A DNA stretch of 55,883 bases from CAZTVF01 sp964616985. GTDB lineage: Bacteria; Planctomycetota; Phycisphaerae; SM23-33. The translations under genes and the position numbers were made by a program. Below are positions 44,941 to 52,724 of the stretch, piece by piece. Below the pieces are notes generated by a model. The model did not search any database. It was not told the origin of the DNA and saw only the letters and a list, made by a program, of their open reading frames with translations. The stretch covers positions 1 to 55,883 of the forward strand of contig CAZTVF010000021.1 of NCBI GenBank assembly GCA_964616985.1. Reading direction: 5' to 3'. Every line of letters starts with the position of its first letter. The first letter of the stretch is position 1.

Positions 44941-47186
44941 CCGTCTTGACCACTCGTGAACAGGTCCCCCATATCAACCGGCCGATGCCGGGACTACCGG
45001 GGCGCTCTCGTCCCACCGGGCAGCCGGCCGGCGGCATGACGGGCATGGACTTCCTCCGCATCCTGCGCAAGAGGAAGTGGCTGGTCCTGTGCACGTTCGT
45101 GCTGACGCTGGCGGCCTCCGGAGTGGGCTGGATGCTGTGGTTGAGCATGGCCCCGTCGTATACGGCCACGGCGTACCTGGTGGTGAATCCGCCCGAGGCC
45201 GGCGACCAGTTGAGCAACCGCCCGGTGGATGGCATGGTGATCGAGCGGTTCAAGATGACGGTCGCCACGCTGGCCAAGAGCGAGACCGTGATGCAGGCCA
45301 CGCTGGACGATCCGCGGGTGAAGGCCACTTCGTGGTATCGCCAGAACTTCGAAAAGCTGCTGCCCCGCCTGAATGAAGACACCGTCGTCGCACCGATCGC
45401 GAATACCACGCTGCTGCGGCTGGACATGAAGGGTTCGGTGCCGCTGGAATTGGCCGAGATCGTCAACGCATGGGCCGACGCGTTCGTCGATGATAGCTTC
45501 AAGAGCACCAATCGCGACCGTACCCAGCTGATCGAGCGCCTGCAGAAAGAGCAGGAGCAGCAGAAGCGCCTGCTGGAATTGAACGCCCAGGAAATCGCCG
45601 CGCTGCGCGTGCCGGACGCCCCGGTCATTCAGCAGCGGCTCAACGCGCTGACCAACGATCTCAAGGCCGCCAGCGATCAGTTGGCGATGCTGAACAACGC
45701 GGTCATCGGCGCCGAGGAGAACCTCAAGAACTTCGAGAATCAGGTCGCCACCGGCGCGATCAATACGTCGCCGATGGTGATGCAGGTCTTCGAGTACGAC
45801 CCGCTGCTCAAGCAGATGGCCCAGCAGGTCGTCAACATCACGATCAACATCGACGCGATGGAGACCAAGTTCGGCCCCGACAGCAAGGCCGTCCAGGACC
45901 TGCAGAACAGCATCAAGAGCATCAAGAAGCAGATCACCGAGCGAGAGAATCAACTCCGCGAGGGCGCCATCACGAACCTCCGCGCCAACTACACGGCCGA
46001 GGTGACCAAGTACCGCAACCAGCAGCGACAGACCTCCGAGATGATCTTCGCCAGCAATAAGAAGGCCGATCAACTCCAGAACAACCTGGTCCTGCTGGAG
46101 CAGCTCGTGGACAAGCAGCACCAGATCGAGACCAACATCGCCCGCTTCGACGGGCGCCTGCTGGAGCTGCGCCTCGCCAGCCGCGGCGTATACCCCGTCA
46201 TCCTGCGTCGCCCGGCCGCCCGCCCCGAAGAGCCCTCGCAGCCCAAGCTGTGGTACGTGGCCATCGGCGGGTTCCTGGGCCTGCTGCTGGGCGTGGGCCT
46301 GGCGGTCCTGCTGGAGCTGATGGACACGACCGTCAAGAGCCCGGCCGACCTCAACCGCCGCATCGATCTTCCGCTGCTGGGCATGGTGCCCCACGTGGGC
46401 GACCTGGAAGAGGAGATCCGCGACACGCGGCTGGCGTTCGGGACGAATCCCAATTCGCTGGTCGGCGAGCAGTTCCGCCAGATCCGCACGTGCCTGCAGT
46501 TCAGCGCCCCGGCCTCGCAGCTGCGCAGCCTGCTGATCACCAGCGGCCTGCCCGGCGACGGGCGAGGCACGGTGACGATGAACCTCGCGGCGGCCCTGGC
46601 GCACAGCGGCAAGAAGGTGCTGGTGGTGGACGCGAACTTCCGCCAGCCCTGCATTCGCCGGCTGTTCCCCGAATGCCCCGAGGCCGGCCTGAGCAACGCC
46701 CTGGTCGGCCAGGCGATCTGGCGCGCCCTGACGCTGGAGATCGAGCCCAATCTGTCGGTCATGTCCTCGGGCCCGCTGCCGCCCAACCCGGCCGAGCTGC
46801 TGGGCTCCGAGCCCATGCGGAACGTGCTGGCCGAGATGATGTCGCAGTACGACCACGTGCTGTTCGACGGCGCGCCGGCGCTGCTGGTGAGCGACCCGGG
46901 CGTATTGAGCACGATCGTGGACGGCGTGGTCATCGTCGTCCGCGCCGGCAGCAACACCTTCGGCGTGGTGCAGCGGACGAAGGAAGTCTTCAACCGCATC
47001 GGCGCGCACTTGCTGGGCGTGGTGCTCAACGGGGTTCGCGTGACGGCCGGCGGCTACCTCCGCAAGAGCTACCGGACGTACTACGAGTATCACGAACTTC
47101 GCGAGAAAGCTCCCTCCCGCCCCGCCGCCGAGATCATGCGTCCGCCGCCGGCCGAGCCGCCGGTCGAGCCGCCCCAGCCGGCGTAA
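44937..47186 (+). CDS. Wzz/BY-kinase-like polysaccharide co-polymerase with degenerate ATP site
   Basis: 749 residues. Two membrane segments ('WLVLCTFVLTLAASGVGWML' and 'LWYVAIGGFLGLLLGVGLAV') frame a long periplasmic coiled coil, as in Wzc-type proteins that set polysaccharide length. The cytoplasmic C-terminal BY-kinase domain starts near residue 500. Its Walker A reads 'SGLPGDGRGTVTMNLA' with Arg543 where GK[ST] normally has Lys. Walker A' is DAN at Asp565 and Walker B is 'VLFDGAP' at Asp644. A tyrosine cluster 'YLRKSYRTYYEYHE' near the C-terminus resembles the autophosphorylated tail. Kinase activity is doubtful. Confidence 0.9.
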   Translation: MTVLTTREQVPHINRPMPGLPGRSRPTGQPAGGMTGMDFLRILRKRKWLVLCTFVLTLAASGVGWMLWLSMAPSYTATAYLVVNPPEAGDQLSNRPVDGMVIERFKMTVATLAKSETVMQATLDDPRVKATSWYRQNFEKLLPRLNEDTVVAPIANTTLLRLDMKGSVPLELAEIVNAWADAFVDDSFKSTNRDRTQLIERLQKEQEQQKRLLELNAQEIAALRVPDAPVIQQRLNALTNDLKAASDQLAMLNNAVIGAEENLKNFENQVATGAINTSPMVMQVFEYDPLLKQMAQQVVNITINIDAMETKFGPDSKAVQDLQNSIKSIKKQITERENQLREGAITNLRANYTAEVTKYRNQQRQTSEMIFASNKKADQLQNNLVLLEQLVDKQHQIETNIARFDGRLLELRLASRGVYPVILRRPAARPEEPSQPKLWYVAIGGFLGLLLGVGLAVLLELMDTTVKSPADLNRRIDLPLLGMVPHVGDLEEEIRDTRLAFGTNPNSLVGEQFRQIRTCLQFSAPASQLRSLLITSGLPGDGRGTVTMNLAAALAHSGKKVLVVDANFRQPCIRRLFPECPEAGLSNALVGQAIWRALTLEIEPNLSVMSSGPLPPNPAELLGSEPMRNVLAEMMSQYDHVLFDGAPALLVSDPGVLSTIVDGVVIVVRAGSNTFGVVQRTKEVFNRIGAHLLGVVLNGVRVTAGGYLRKSYRTYYEYHELREKAPSRPAAEIMRPPPAEPPVEPPQPA

Positions 47187-47215
47187 CGGCCCGCACAAAG
47201 CGAAGCGCAAATAAC

Positions 47216-47255
47216 AGCGGCGATCCGGTGACAGTCATCGGATCGCCGCTTTGCT
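47216..47255 (+). terminator. Probable terminator of the EPS operon
   Basis: AGCGGCGATCCG pairs perfectly with CGGATCGCCGCT over 12 bp across an 11-base loop. It is followed by TTGCTATGCT, a weak T tract. It lies 30 bp after the last operon gene. Confidence 0.6.
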
Positions 47256-47300
47256 ATGCTGTTCGAAGGATGCCCAGCGCTCTGTCTACCCTCAAGTGAC

Positions 47301-47328
47301 GGGTGTCGGCCTGGGAAGGCCGCCACCC
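47301..47328. repeat. GGCGGCCTT hairpin, copy 2
   Basis: GGGTGTCGGCCT and AAGGCCGCCACCC around three bases. Compare 34738-34765. It lies between the EPS operon and the convergent superoxide reductase gene. Confidence 0.45.
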
Positions 47329-47351
47329 CTTGAATGACGCGAGACAGAGCC

Positions 47352-47795
47352 CTACGCCGCGGCCTCGGCGCAGGCGGCCGGGGCGCGTTTGTCGTCCCCG
47401 CGGGTGGCTTCGTTCTGGGCCGTCAGCAGCCCGTGGATATTGCAGTAGGCGCGTATTGAGAGCTTGGCGTCTGCCAGGTTGGGGAAATCGGCCTGCGGCA
47501 GGTCGCCCGCTTCAAGGAACTGGCGGCAGCAGCGGTTCTGCGAGCGGACTTCGATCCATCGGATGGCGTGGTTCTTCCGCATCGGGTGGCCTTGCCGGCC
47601 GACGGTCACGCGCAGCCCGCTGCCCGTCCGCGTCACCGTCAAGAGGTGGCGCTCGTCCATCGCATGCGACGGGACATCCTCCAGCCGCTGCATGGTGGGC
47701 CCGCAACAGACCAGTTCGTAAGCGGACTCCTCCAGCACCTCGATCACCGTCTGGCACACCGGGCAGCGGTAGAACTGCGAACGTTTGACTTGCAT
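47352..47795 (-). CDS. dfx: Desulfoferrodoxin-type superoxide reductase
   Basis: 147 residues. Reduces superoxide to hydrogen peroxide without making oxygen; common in anaerobes. An N-terminal desulforedoxin-like centre has Cys11, Cys14, Cys30 and Cys31 ('CPVC...ELVCC'). The catalytic centre ligands are His50, His70, His76, Cys118 and His121 ('GHPMRKNHAIRWIE', 'AYCNIHG'). These positions match the classic two-iron enzyme. The conserved active-site Lys next to His50 is Arg49 here. The ATG at 47795 is preceded by AGGAG; an upstream in-frame start at 47990 is not needed. A plausible neighbour is the HicB-like gene upstream. Confidence 0.93.
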   Translation of the reverse strand: MQVKRSQFYRCPVCQTVIEVLEESAYELVCCGPTMQRLEDVPSHAMDERHLLTVTRTGSGLRVTVGRQGHPMRKNHAIRWIEVRSQNRCCRQFLEAGDLPQADFPNLADAKLSIRAYCNIHGLLTAQNEATRGDDKRAPAACAEAAA

Positions 47796-47842
47796 GTATT
47801 CTCTCCTGGGGCAACCAACGTCCTGAACCACCGGTCCTGAGG

Positions 47843-48043
47843 CTAGGCAACGATCGTCGTGGGTTGTGAGAATCTGACGGGCGTCTCGACGTTGAGACTG
47901 GCGAGGTAGCTTTGCGTCGCCGCCGCGAGCTTCTCCTGGGCTTCCTCCGGACTGGCGGCGAAGACCACGCACCCCGGCAACGACGGGCACGCGGCGCGAT
48001 AGCGATCCGCAGACTCACGCGTGATCTTGATGACGAGCTTCAT
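47843..48043 (-). CDS. Solo HicB-like antitoxin-fold protein
   Basis: 66 residues with the partial RNase-H-like HicB motif 'YRAACPSLPGCVVFAASPEE' followed by AQEKLAAATQSYL. AGGAG is right before the ATG at 48043 (AAGGAGAACACC). HicB normally neutralises the HicA mRNA toxin, which would be a neighbour with an essential His in a double-stranded-RNA fold. I see no HicA within the window and no DNA-binding domain, so this is an orphan HicB or a regulator. It is 47 bp upstream of the superoxide reductase. Confidence 0.72.
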   Translation of the reverse strand: MKLVIKITRESADRYRAACPSLPGCVVFAASPEEAQEKLAAATQSYLASLNVETPVRFSQPTTIVA

Positions 48044-48212
48044 GGTGTTCTCCTTTGCGGCCGCAGCCTGTTCCGGACACCCGGGCCGAATGCCCGCCTG
48101 ACTGGCGCATATTCTCCGCTTGTCGGGCGACGGAGACAATCAGTGCTCCAGCCGTATTTGATATCGGTGAGACCCCTATGCGGCCAGACGTGGCGGGAAG
48201 GTGGCGGGGCGG

Positions 48213-48896
48213 TCAGGCTTTGGCTTGAGAGCCTTTGCTGGACTGCACCCATTGGATGGCGTGGCGGAGAAGCTCGGTGCCGGTCTTGAGCTTGAGCTTC
48301 TGCTTCACGTGGGCGCGGTGCGAGCCCACGGTCTTGATGCTCAGGTGCAACTGGCGGGCGATCTGGCGGGTCCCCATCCCCTGGCCGATCAGGTCGAACA
48401 CCTCCAGCTCGCGGTCGCTGAGGCGTTCCACGGACAGGCCGTTGGGGTTCCTGCCCTCGACCATCTTCGACAGCATCTTGCCGGCCATGTTCTGGCTGAG
48501 GAATATCTCGCCGGCCAGGACGCGACGGATGCCGGTGATGACCTTGTCGACGGCCTCTTCCTTCGTGATGTAGCCCCGGGCGCCGGCGCGGAGGACGCGT
48601 TCGGCGTAGAACGTCTCGTCGTGCATGCTGAGCACCAGGATCACGACGTCGGGGTGGCGGAGGCGAAGGTCCTTGATCAGTTCCAGCCCGTTGGAATCGC
48701 GAAGCGAAAGGTCCACCAGGGCGATCGTCGGGTGCTTGCCCGCGATCAACTCCAACGCGTCGCAGCATGTCTCGGCCATGCCGATCACCGTCATGTCCTC
48801 CTCGCCGTTGACGACCTGCGACAGGCCCTCTCGGACGATGGGATGGTCATCGACGATGACGACAGTGATCTTCTTATCCTGATCAGACATGCTCAT
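48213..48896 (-). CDS. NarL/FixJ-type response regulator with LuxR HTH
   Basis: 227 residues. The receiver domain has the acidic pair 'VIVDDHPIVREGL', the phospho-acceptor Asp62 in 'IALVDLSLRDSNG', Ser in 'ILVLSMHD' and Lys in 'GYITKEEA'. The C-terminal LuxR helix-turn-helix 'LSDRELEVFDLIGQGMGTRQ' binds DNA. It acts with a sensor histidine kinase that is not in the window. The start at 48896 has GGGAG upstream; a second in-frame ATG at 48890 is possible. Upstream 48897-49133 shows no gene. Targets unknown. Confidence 0.93.
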   Translation of the reverse strand: MSMSDQDKKITVVIVDDHPIVREGLSQVVNGEEDMTVIGMAETCCDALELIAGKHPTIALVDLSLRDSNGLELIKDLRLRHPDVVILVLSMHDETFYAERVLRAGARGYITKEEAVDKVITGIRRVLAGEIFLSQNMAGKMLSKMVEGRNPNGLSVERLSDRELEVFDLIGQGMGTRQIARQLHLSIKTVGSHRAHVKQKLKLKTGTELLRHAIQWVQSSKGSQAKA

Positions 48897-49133
48897 GGCA
48901 TAGCTCCCGACCGGCGGCCCGTTTCATGAAGACCATACTATGTCGTTTCTTAAGCAGCGACTAGGTATTTTCAGTATCCCGGTCACTTTAGGCTTTTCAC
49001 CTAGATAGCGATCGGGGTTTTCACTGAGACGAGTGATATATTTGCGCGTAAGGATACAAGTGCCTCTATATGATAGCCGACACCATGTTCCATTTCCCGC
49101 AAATCGAGAAAGAAAGGACGGCGGGCGAGGGCA

Positions 49134-49162
49134 TAAAAAAAGCCCCGCCGGGTGGCGGGGCT
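49134..49162 (-). terminator. Rho-independent terminator of the etf/acyl-CoA dehydrogenase operon
   Basis: On the minus strand AGCCCCGCC pairs with GGCGGGGCT around four bases and is followed by a run of eight Ts. It lies 26 bp after the stop of the dehydrogenase. Confidence 0.9.
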
Positions 49163-49187
49163 GGGGGTCTTGGGGAGGTCGTCGAGG

Positions 49188-50948
49188 CTACTCCGTCACG
49201 GGCACGGGGCCGGCGAGGGTCATGAACTCGTTGACGGCGGCGAGGTTGGCCGACTTGATCCGCTCGCGGTTCATCCGCACTTCCGGCATGCGCCACGCGA
49301 GCCAGTACTTCGCAACGGCCTTCTTCTTCTCGCTGGCCGTGCCCTGGTCGCAGAACAACGCGCCCACGATGAGGTAGATGGCGATGTCCACCAGCTTGCG
49401 GGCGTACAGGTCGCGATGGGCCATGCCCGGCTGGCTCTTGGTGAACTCGATGCACTCGTTCATGATCGCCAGGCCCGCCTTGATCTCGTCGATCTGCGGC
49501 TGGAGGTCCGCCGGCCAAGCGCTCAGGCGGCTGGGCTTGGCGACGAGCTCTTCGATCACGGCCTGGGCCGTGCCCGACAGCACGCCGGCGATGCCCGCGA
49601 CGACCTGCAGCTGGCTGGTGCCTTCGTAGATGGTGGTGATGCGGCTGTCGCGCAGGTGGCGCTCCAGCGGGTAATCCTTCATGTAGCCGCTGCCGCCCAG
49701 GACGGCGATGGAGTCGTTGGCGACGCGCATCGACATCTCCGAGGCGTAGTATTTGCTCGCCGGGGTCAGCAGCTTGTTCCACCGGCCATACTTGCGGGCG
49801 TCGGTCTTGAGGCGCTTCTGCTCGTCCTTGTCGGTGACGTTGCCGAACTCGAGCTTCTTCATCGGGCAGATTTCGAGATCGACGCTGTAGGCGGCGAAGT
49901 AGTTCAGCGTGCGTGCGGCCTGCAGGTCCACCTGCATGTTGACCAGCAGTTCGCGGACGGCCGGGAAGTTCTCGATGGCGACTTCGAACTGCTTGCGGCT
50001 GTGGGCGTAATCGCGGGCGACGCGGTAGGCGGCCTCGCCGATGCCCAGCGACTGGGCGGCGATGCCGATGCGGGCGCCGTTCATCAGGCTCATGACGTAG
50101 GTGATCAGGCCGCGCTGGCGCTCGCCGATGAGCTTGGCCGGGGCGTCGTCAAAGAAGATTTCGCAGGTGGGGCTTCCCTTGATGCCCAGCTTGTTCTCCA
50201 GGCGGCGGACCTTCACGCGCGGGCCGCGCTCGACCAGCAGCAGCGACAGGCCGCGACCGTCGGAGATCTCGGGCTCGGTGCGGGACAGGACCAGCAGCAC
50301 CTCGCCGCAGCCGTTGGTGATGAACCGCTTCACGCCGCGGACGAACCAGTTGCCGTTGGCGTCCTGGTAGGCGCGGGTCTTGACGGCCTGGAGGTCGGAG
50401 CCCGCGTCGGGCTCGGTCAGCACCATCGCGCCGGTCCACTCGCCGCTGGCCATGCGGGGGAGGTAGTCCTTCTTGATCTCTTCGGAGGCGAAGGCGTTGA
50501 TCGTCTCGGCGATGCCCTGCAGGCCGTAGACGTTCATCAGCGAGGCGTCGGCGCGGCTGACGATGTCGTTGGACATCGTGTAGACGACGTTGGGGCAGTT
50601 GAGGCCGCCGAAGCGGTAGGGGAGGGTGAAGCCCATGAGGTCGGCCTGGCCGAGGCACTTGATGGCGTTGGCGATGCCGGGGGCGTAAGTCACGCTGCCG
50701 TCGGCGTTGAGGACGTTGCCGACGTGGTCGGTTTCCTCGGCCGTGGGGGCGATGACCTCGGCGCACAGCTCGCCGACGGATTCCAGCACGCGCTCGTAGT
50801 TGTCCACGGCGTCGTCGGCGCCGGCCGGCGCGAAATCAAACTCCTTGGCGAAGCGGAAATCCTCTTCCGTCAGCGTCGCGATCCGCTTGAGGTCAAAGTG
50901 CTTGAAGAGAAACTGAATGTCCTCGTTGTCCTTGTAGAAATTCGCCAT
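49188..50948 (-). CDS. Acyl-CoA dehydrogenase (long form)
   Basis: 586 residues, longer than the 380-residue core enzymes because of N- and C-terminal extensions, as in FadE/DmdC-like members. The core has 'MVLTEPDAGSDLQAVKTRAY', 'FITNGCGEVLLVLSRTEP' and 'ITTIYEGTSQLQVV' with the likely catalytic base Glu442. It oxidises an acyl-CoA to the enoyl-CoA and passes electrons to ETF, whose two subunits are encoded upstream in the same operon. GAGGA precedes the ATG. The substrate chain is not predictable. Confidence 0.93.
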   Translation of the reverse strand: MANFYKDNEDIQFLFKHFDLKRIATLTEEDFRFAKEFDFAPAGADDAVDNYERVLESVGELCAEVIAPTAEETDHVGNVLNADGSVTYAPGIANAIKCLGQADLMGFTLPYRFGGLNCPNVVYTMSNDIVSRADASLMNVYGLQGIAETINAFASEEIKKDYLPRMASGEWTGAMVLTEPDAGSDLQAVKTRAYQDANGNWFVRGVKRFITNGCGEVLLVLSRTEPEISDGRGLSLLLVERGPRVKVRRLENKLGIKGSPTCEIFFDDAPAKLIGERQRGLITYVMSLMNGARIGIAAQSLGIGEAAYRVARDYAHSRKQFEVAIENFPAVRELLVNMQVDLQAARTLNYFAAYSVDLEICPMKKLEFGNVTDKDEQKRLKTDARKYGRWNKLLTPASKYYASEMSMRVANDSIAVLGGSGYMKDYPLERHLRDSRITTIYEGTSQLQVVAGIAGVLSGTAQAVIEELVAKPSRLSAWPADLQPQIDEIKAGLAIMNECIEFTKSQPGMAHRDLYARKLVDIAIYLIVGALFCDQGTASEKKKAVAKYWLAWRMPEVRMNRERIKSANLAAVNEFMTLAGPVPVTE

Positions 50949-50966
50949 TCGTCATCCTCTTGCTAT

Positions 50967-51142
50967 TTCACCACAAAGGGCACAAAGCTCACGAAGAAAG
51001 ATGCGCCCTTGCAGTTGTTCGGCCGCGGTTGCCTTCCACGGCTGGTCGTCCTGTTATGTCTCGATTGTTGCATTCGCAGGCCTTTGGCAGGCCCGTCTGT
51101 GCTGTCTGAACGCTTGGTGTTCTTTGTGCTCTTTGTGGTGAA
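50967..51142. repeat. 9-bp tandem repeat with inverted partner inside the etf operon
   Basis: Left: TTCACCACAAAGGG, CACAAAGCT, CACGAAG, a 9-bp period. Right, in the opposite sense: CTTTGTGCT, CTTTGTGGTGAA. The arms are inverted around about 115 bp without a gene. It lies between etfA and the acyl-CoA dehydrogenase gene, where a short spacer would be expected. Similar ACCACAAAG-type runs are common in other genomes, from memory. Confidence 0.65.
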
Positions 51143-51150
51143 GCTTCTTC

Positions 51151-52212
51151 TTAATGCGACGCCGCGTCGACGGCCTTCTTGAAGCTGGCGCCCTGGCGGA
51201 TGGCCTTGACCAGCTTGGGGATCACTTCGTTCATGTCGCCCACGATGCCGTAGTGCGCCACGCCGAAGATCGGCGCGTCCTTGTCGCTGTTGATGGCCAG
51301 GATCTTGGCCGCTTCCTGCATGCCGGCGCGGTGCTGAACGGCGCCGCTGATGCCGCAGGCGATGTACAGCGCCGGGCGGACGGTCGTGCCCGTCTGGCCC
51401 ACCTGGTGGTCGTGGTCGACGTAGCCCAGGTCGACGGCCGCTCGGCTGCCGCCGACGGCGGCGCCCAGCACGTTGGCCAGGTCCCAGATGAGGCGGAAGT
51501 TATCCTTGCTGCCGACACCCGCGCCGCCGGCGACGATGATGCGGGCGGCCTTGAGGTTCACCTTCTTGGCCTGCGTGTGGCGGTCGTGCAGTTCCACCGG
51601 CAGCAGCAGGCCGTTGAGGTTCACCGGGCAGGCGACGACCTGGCCCTTGCGGGCGGGGTTGTTCTCCGAGAGGCGCATGACGCCTTCGCGCACGGTGGCC
51701 ATCTGCGGCCAGCGCTTGGGGTTCACGATCGTGGCGATGATGTTGCCGCCGAAGGCCGGGCGAATCTGCAGCAGCAGGTTCTTGTGCTCTTCCTTGGTGG
51801 CCACTTCGGTGTGGTCGCCGATCTGCAGGTCGGTGCAGTCCGCCGTCAGGCCGCACTTCATGGCGCTGGCGACGGTGGGGGCCAGGTCGCGCCCCATGCT
51901 GGTGGCGCCGAAGAGGCAGATCTGCGGCTTGTGCTCGGTGATGATGCTGCAGATGACGCGGCTGTAGCTGGCCGTCTGGTAGTGGTCCAGCTTCGCGTCC
52001 TGAGCCAGGTACACCTTGTCGGCGCCATGGGCGATCAGCGTCGCGGCCAAGGGCGTCACGCCGTTGCCCACCAGCACCGCGCCCAGGGGAACCTTGAGGG
52101 TATCGGCCAGCTCGCGGCCCTTGCTCAGCAGCTCCAGCGGCACATCCGACAGCTTGCCCGCTTCCTGCTCCGCGAAAACCCAGACCTCGCCGCTTCGATT
52201 CACTTCGATCAT
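51151..52212 (-). CDS. etfA: Electron transfer flavoprotein, alpha subunit
   Basis: 353 residues. ETF carries electrons from acyl-CoA dehydrogenases to the quinone pool. The C-terminal FAD domain is clear ('AARIIVAGGAGVGSKDNFRL', 'GQTGTTVRPALYIACGISGA', 'AINSDKDAPIFGVAHYGIVG'). A weak AGGAT precedes the ATG. It follows etfB but is separated from it by the four-helix-bundle gene. The partner dehydrogenase lies downstream. Confidence 0.95.
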   Translation of the reverse strand: MIEVNRSGEVWVFAEQEAGKLSDVPLELLSKGRELADTLKVPLGAVLVGNGVTPLAATLIAHGADKVYLAQDAKLDHYQTASYSRVICSIITEHKPQICLFGATSMGRDLAPTVASAMKCGLTADCTDLQIGDHTEVATKEEHKNLLLQIRPAFGGNIIATIVNPKRWPQMATVREGVMRLSENNPARKGQVVACPVNLNGLLLPVELHDRHTQAKKVNLKAARIIVAGGAGVGSKDNFRLIWDLANVLGAAVGGSRAAVDLGYVDHDHQVGQTGTTVRPALYIACGISGAVQHRAGMQEAAKILAINSDKDAPIFGVAHYGIVGDMNEVIPKLVKAIRQGASFKKAVDAASH

Positions 52213-52230
52213 TGTTGAATCCTGCTCGCT

Positions 52231-52256
52231 CGTTAACTGGTTAACTCGTTAACTCG
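52231..52256. repeat. GTTAAC 8-bp tandem repeat, left border of the four-helix-bundle gene
   Basis: GTTAAC at 52232, 52240 and 52248, an exact 8-bp period. The minus-strand TAA stop of the four-helix-bundle gene is supplied by the third unit. Confidence 0.75.
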
Positions 52257-52683
52257 GGTTCTCGGCGTCGGTCTCTTCCGTCGCCGTCACTCTCGTCTTG
52301 CGACTCGGCATCGCTGCCCCGGCCGCCTGGTTCCTCAAGAACCGCATGTAGCCGTTCAGCAGCTTGCTCACCTTGACGGCCTGCGCACGCAGGTCGTCCA
52401 GATGCTCTTTCCTGAAATAACCTTCGTCTTCGCAGGTATTGAAATCATCCTGCAGTTCGCACACGCTTCCTCGTGAACGGCAGAGGTAGCTCGTGTTATG
52501 CTTCCAGCTTCTGCTTCCGTGCCCTTCGGCGATGCAGTTCGTCGTCGAAAGGGCCGCTCGCCTCATCTGCGAGTACAGTATGAACTTCTCTTTCTCCGGC
52601 AGCAGGTCGGTCAGTTTAAAGACCCTCTTTCGGAGGATTCTCGCCTCCTGGTACACCGCCAGGTCTTCAAACCCTTTGCCCAT
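52249..52683 (-). CDS. Four-helix bundle protein (23S rRNA-IVS / S23 family)
   Basis: 144 residues matching the S23/TIGR02436 fold: 'FEDLAVYQEARILRKRVFKL', 'SQMRRAALSTTNCIAEGHGS' and 'RSRGSVCELQDDFNTCEDEG' correspond to the helix starts and the conserved R-A-A/NIAEG segment. Relatives are encoded in 23S rRNA intervening sequences or act as Avd in diversity-generating retroelements; the cellular role is not settled. GGAG precedes the ATG. It is inserted in an etf operon in the same sense and is bracketed by GTTAAC tandem repeats, one of which supplies its stop. The C-terminal 20 residues look unstructured. Confidence 0.85.
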   Translation of the reverse strand: MGKGFEDLAVYQEARILRKRVFKLTDLLPEKEKFILYSQMRRAALSTTNCIAEGHGSRSWKHNTSYLCRSRGSVCELQDDFNTCEDEGYFRKEHLDDLRAQAVKVSKLLNGYMRFLRNQAAGAAMPSRKTRVTATEETDAENPS

Positions 52684-52724
52684 TCCGATCTCCGCTGCGG
52701 GGCGAAACCTCGGATCAAGCCTTC

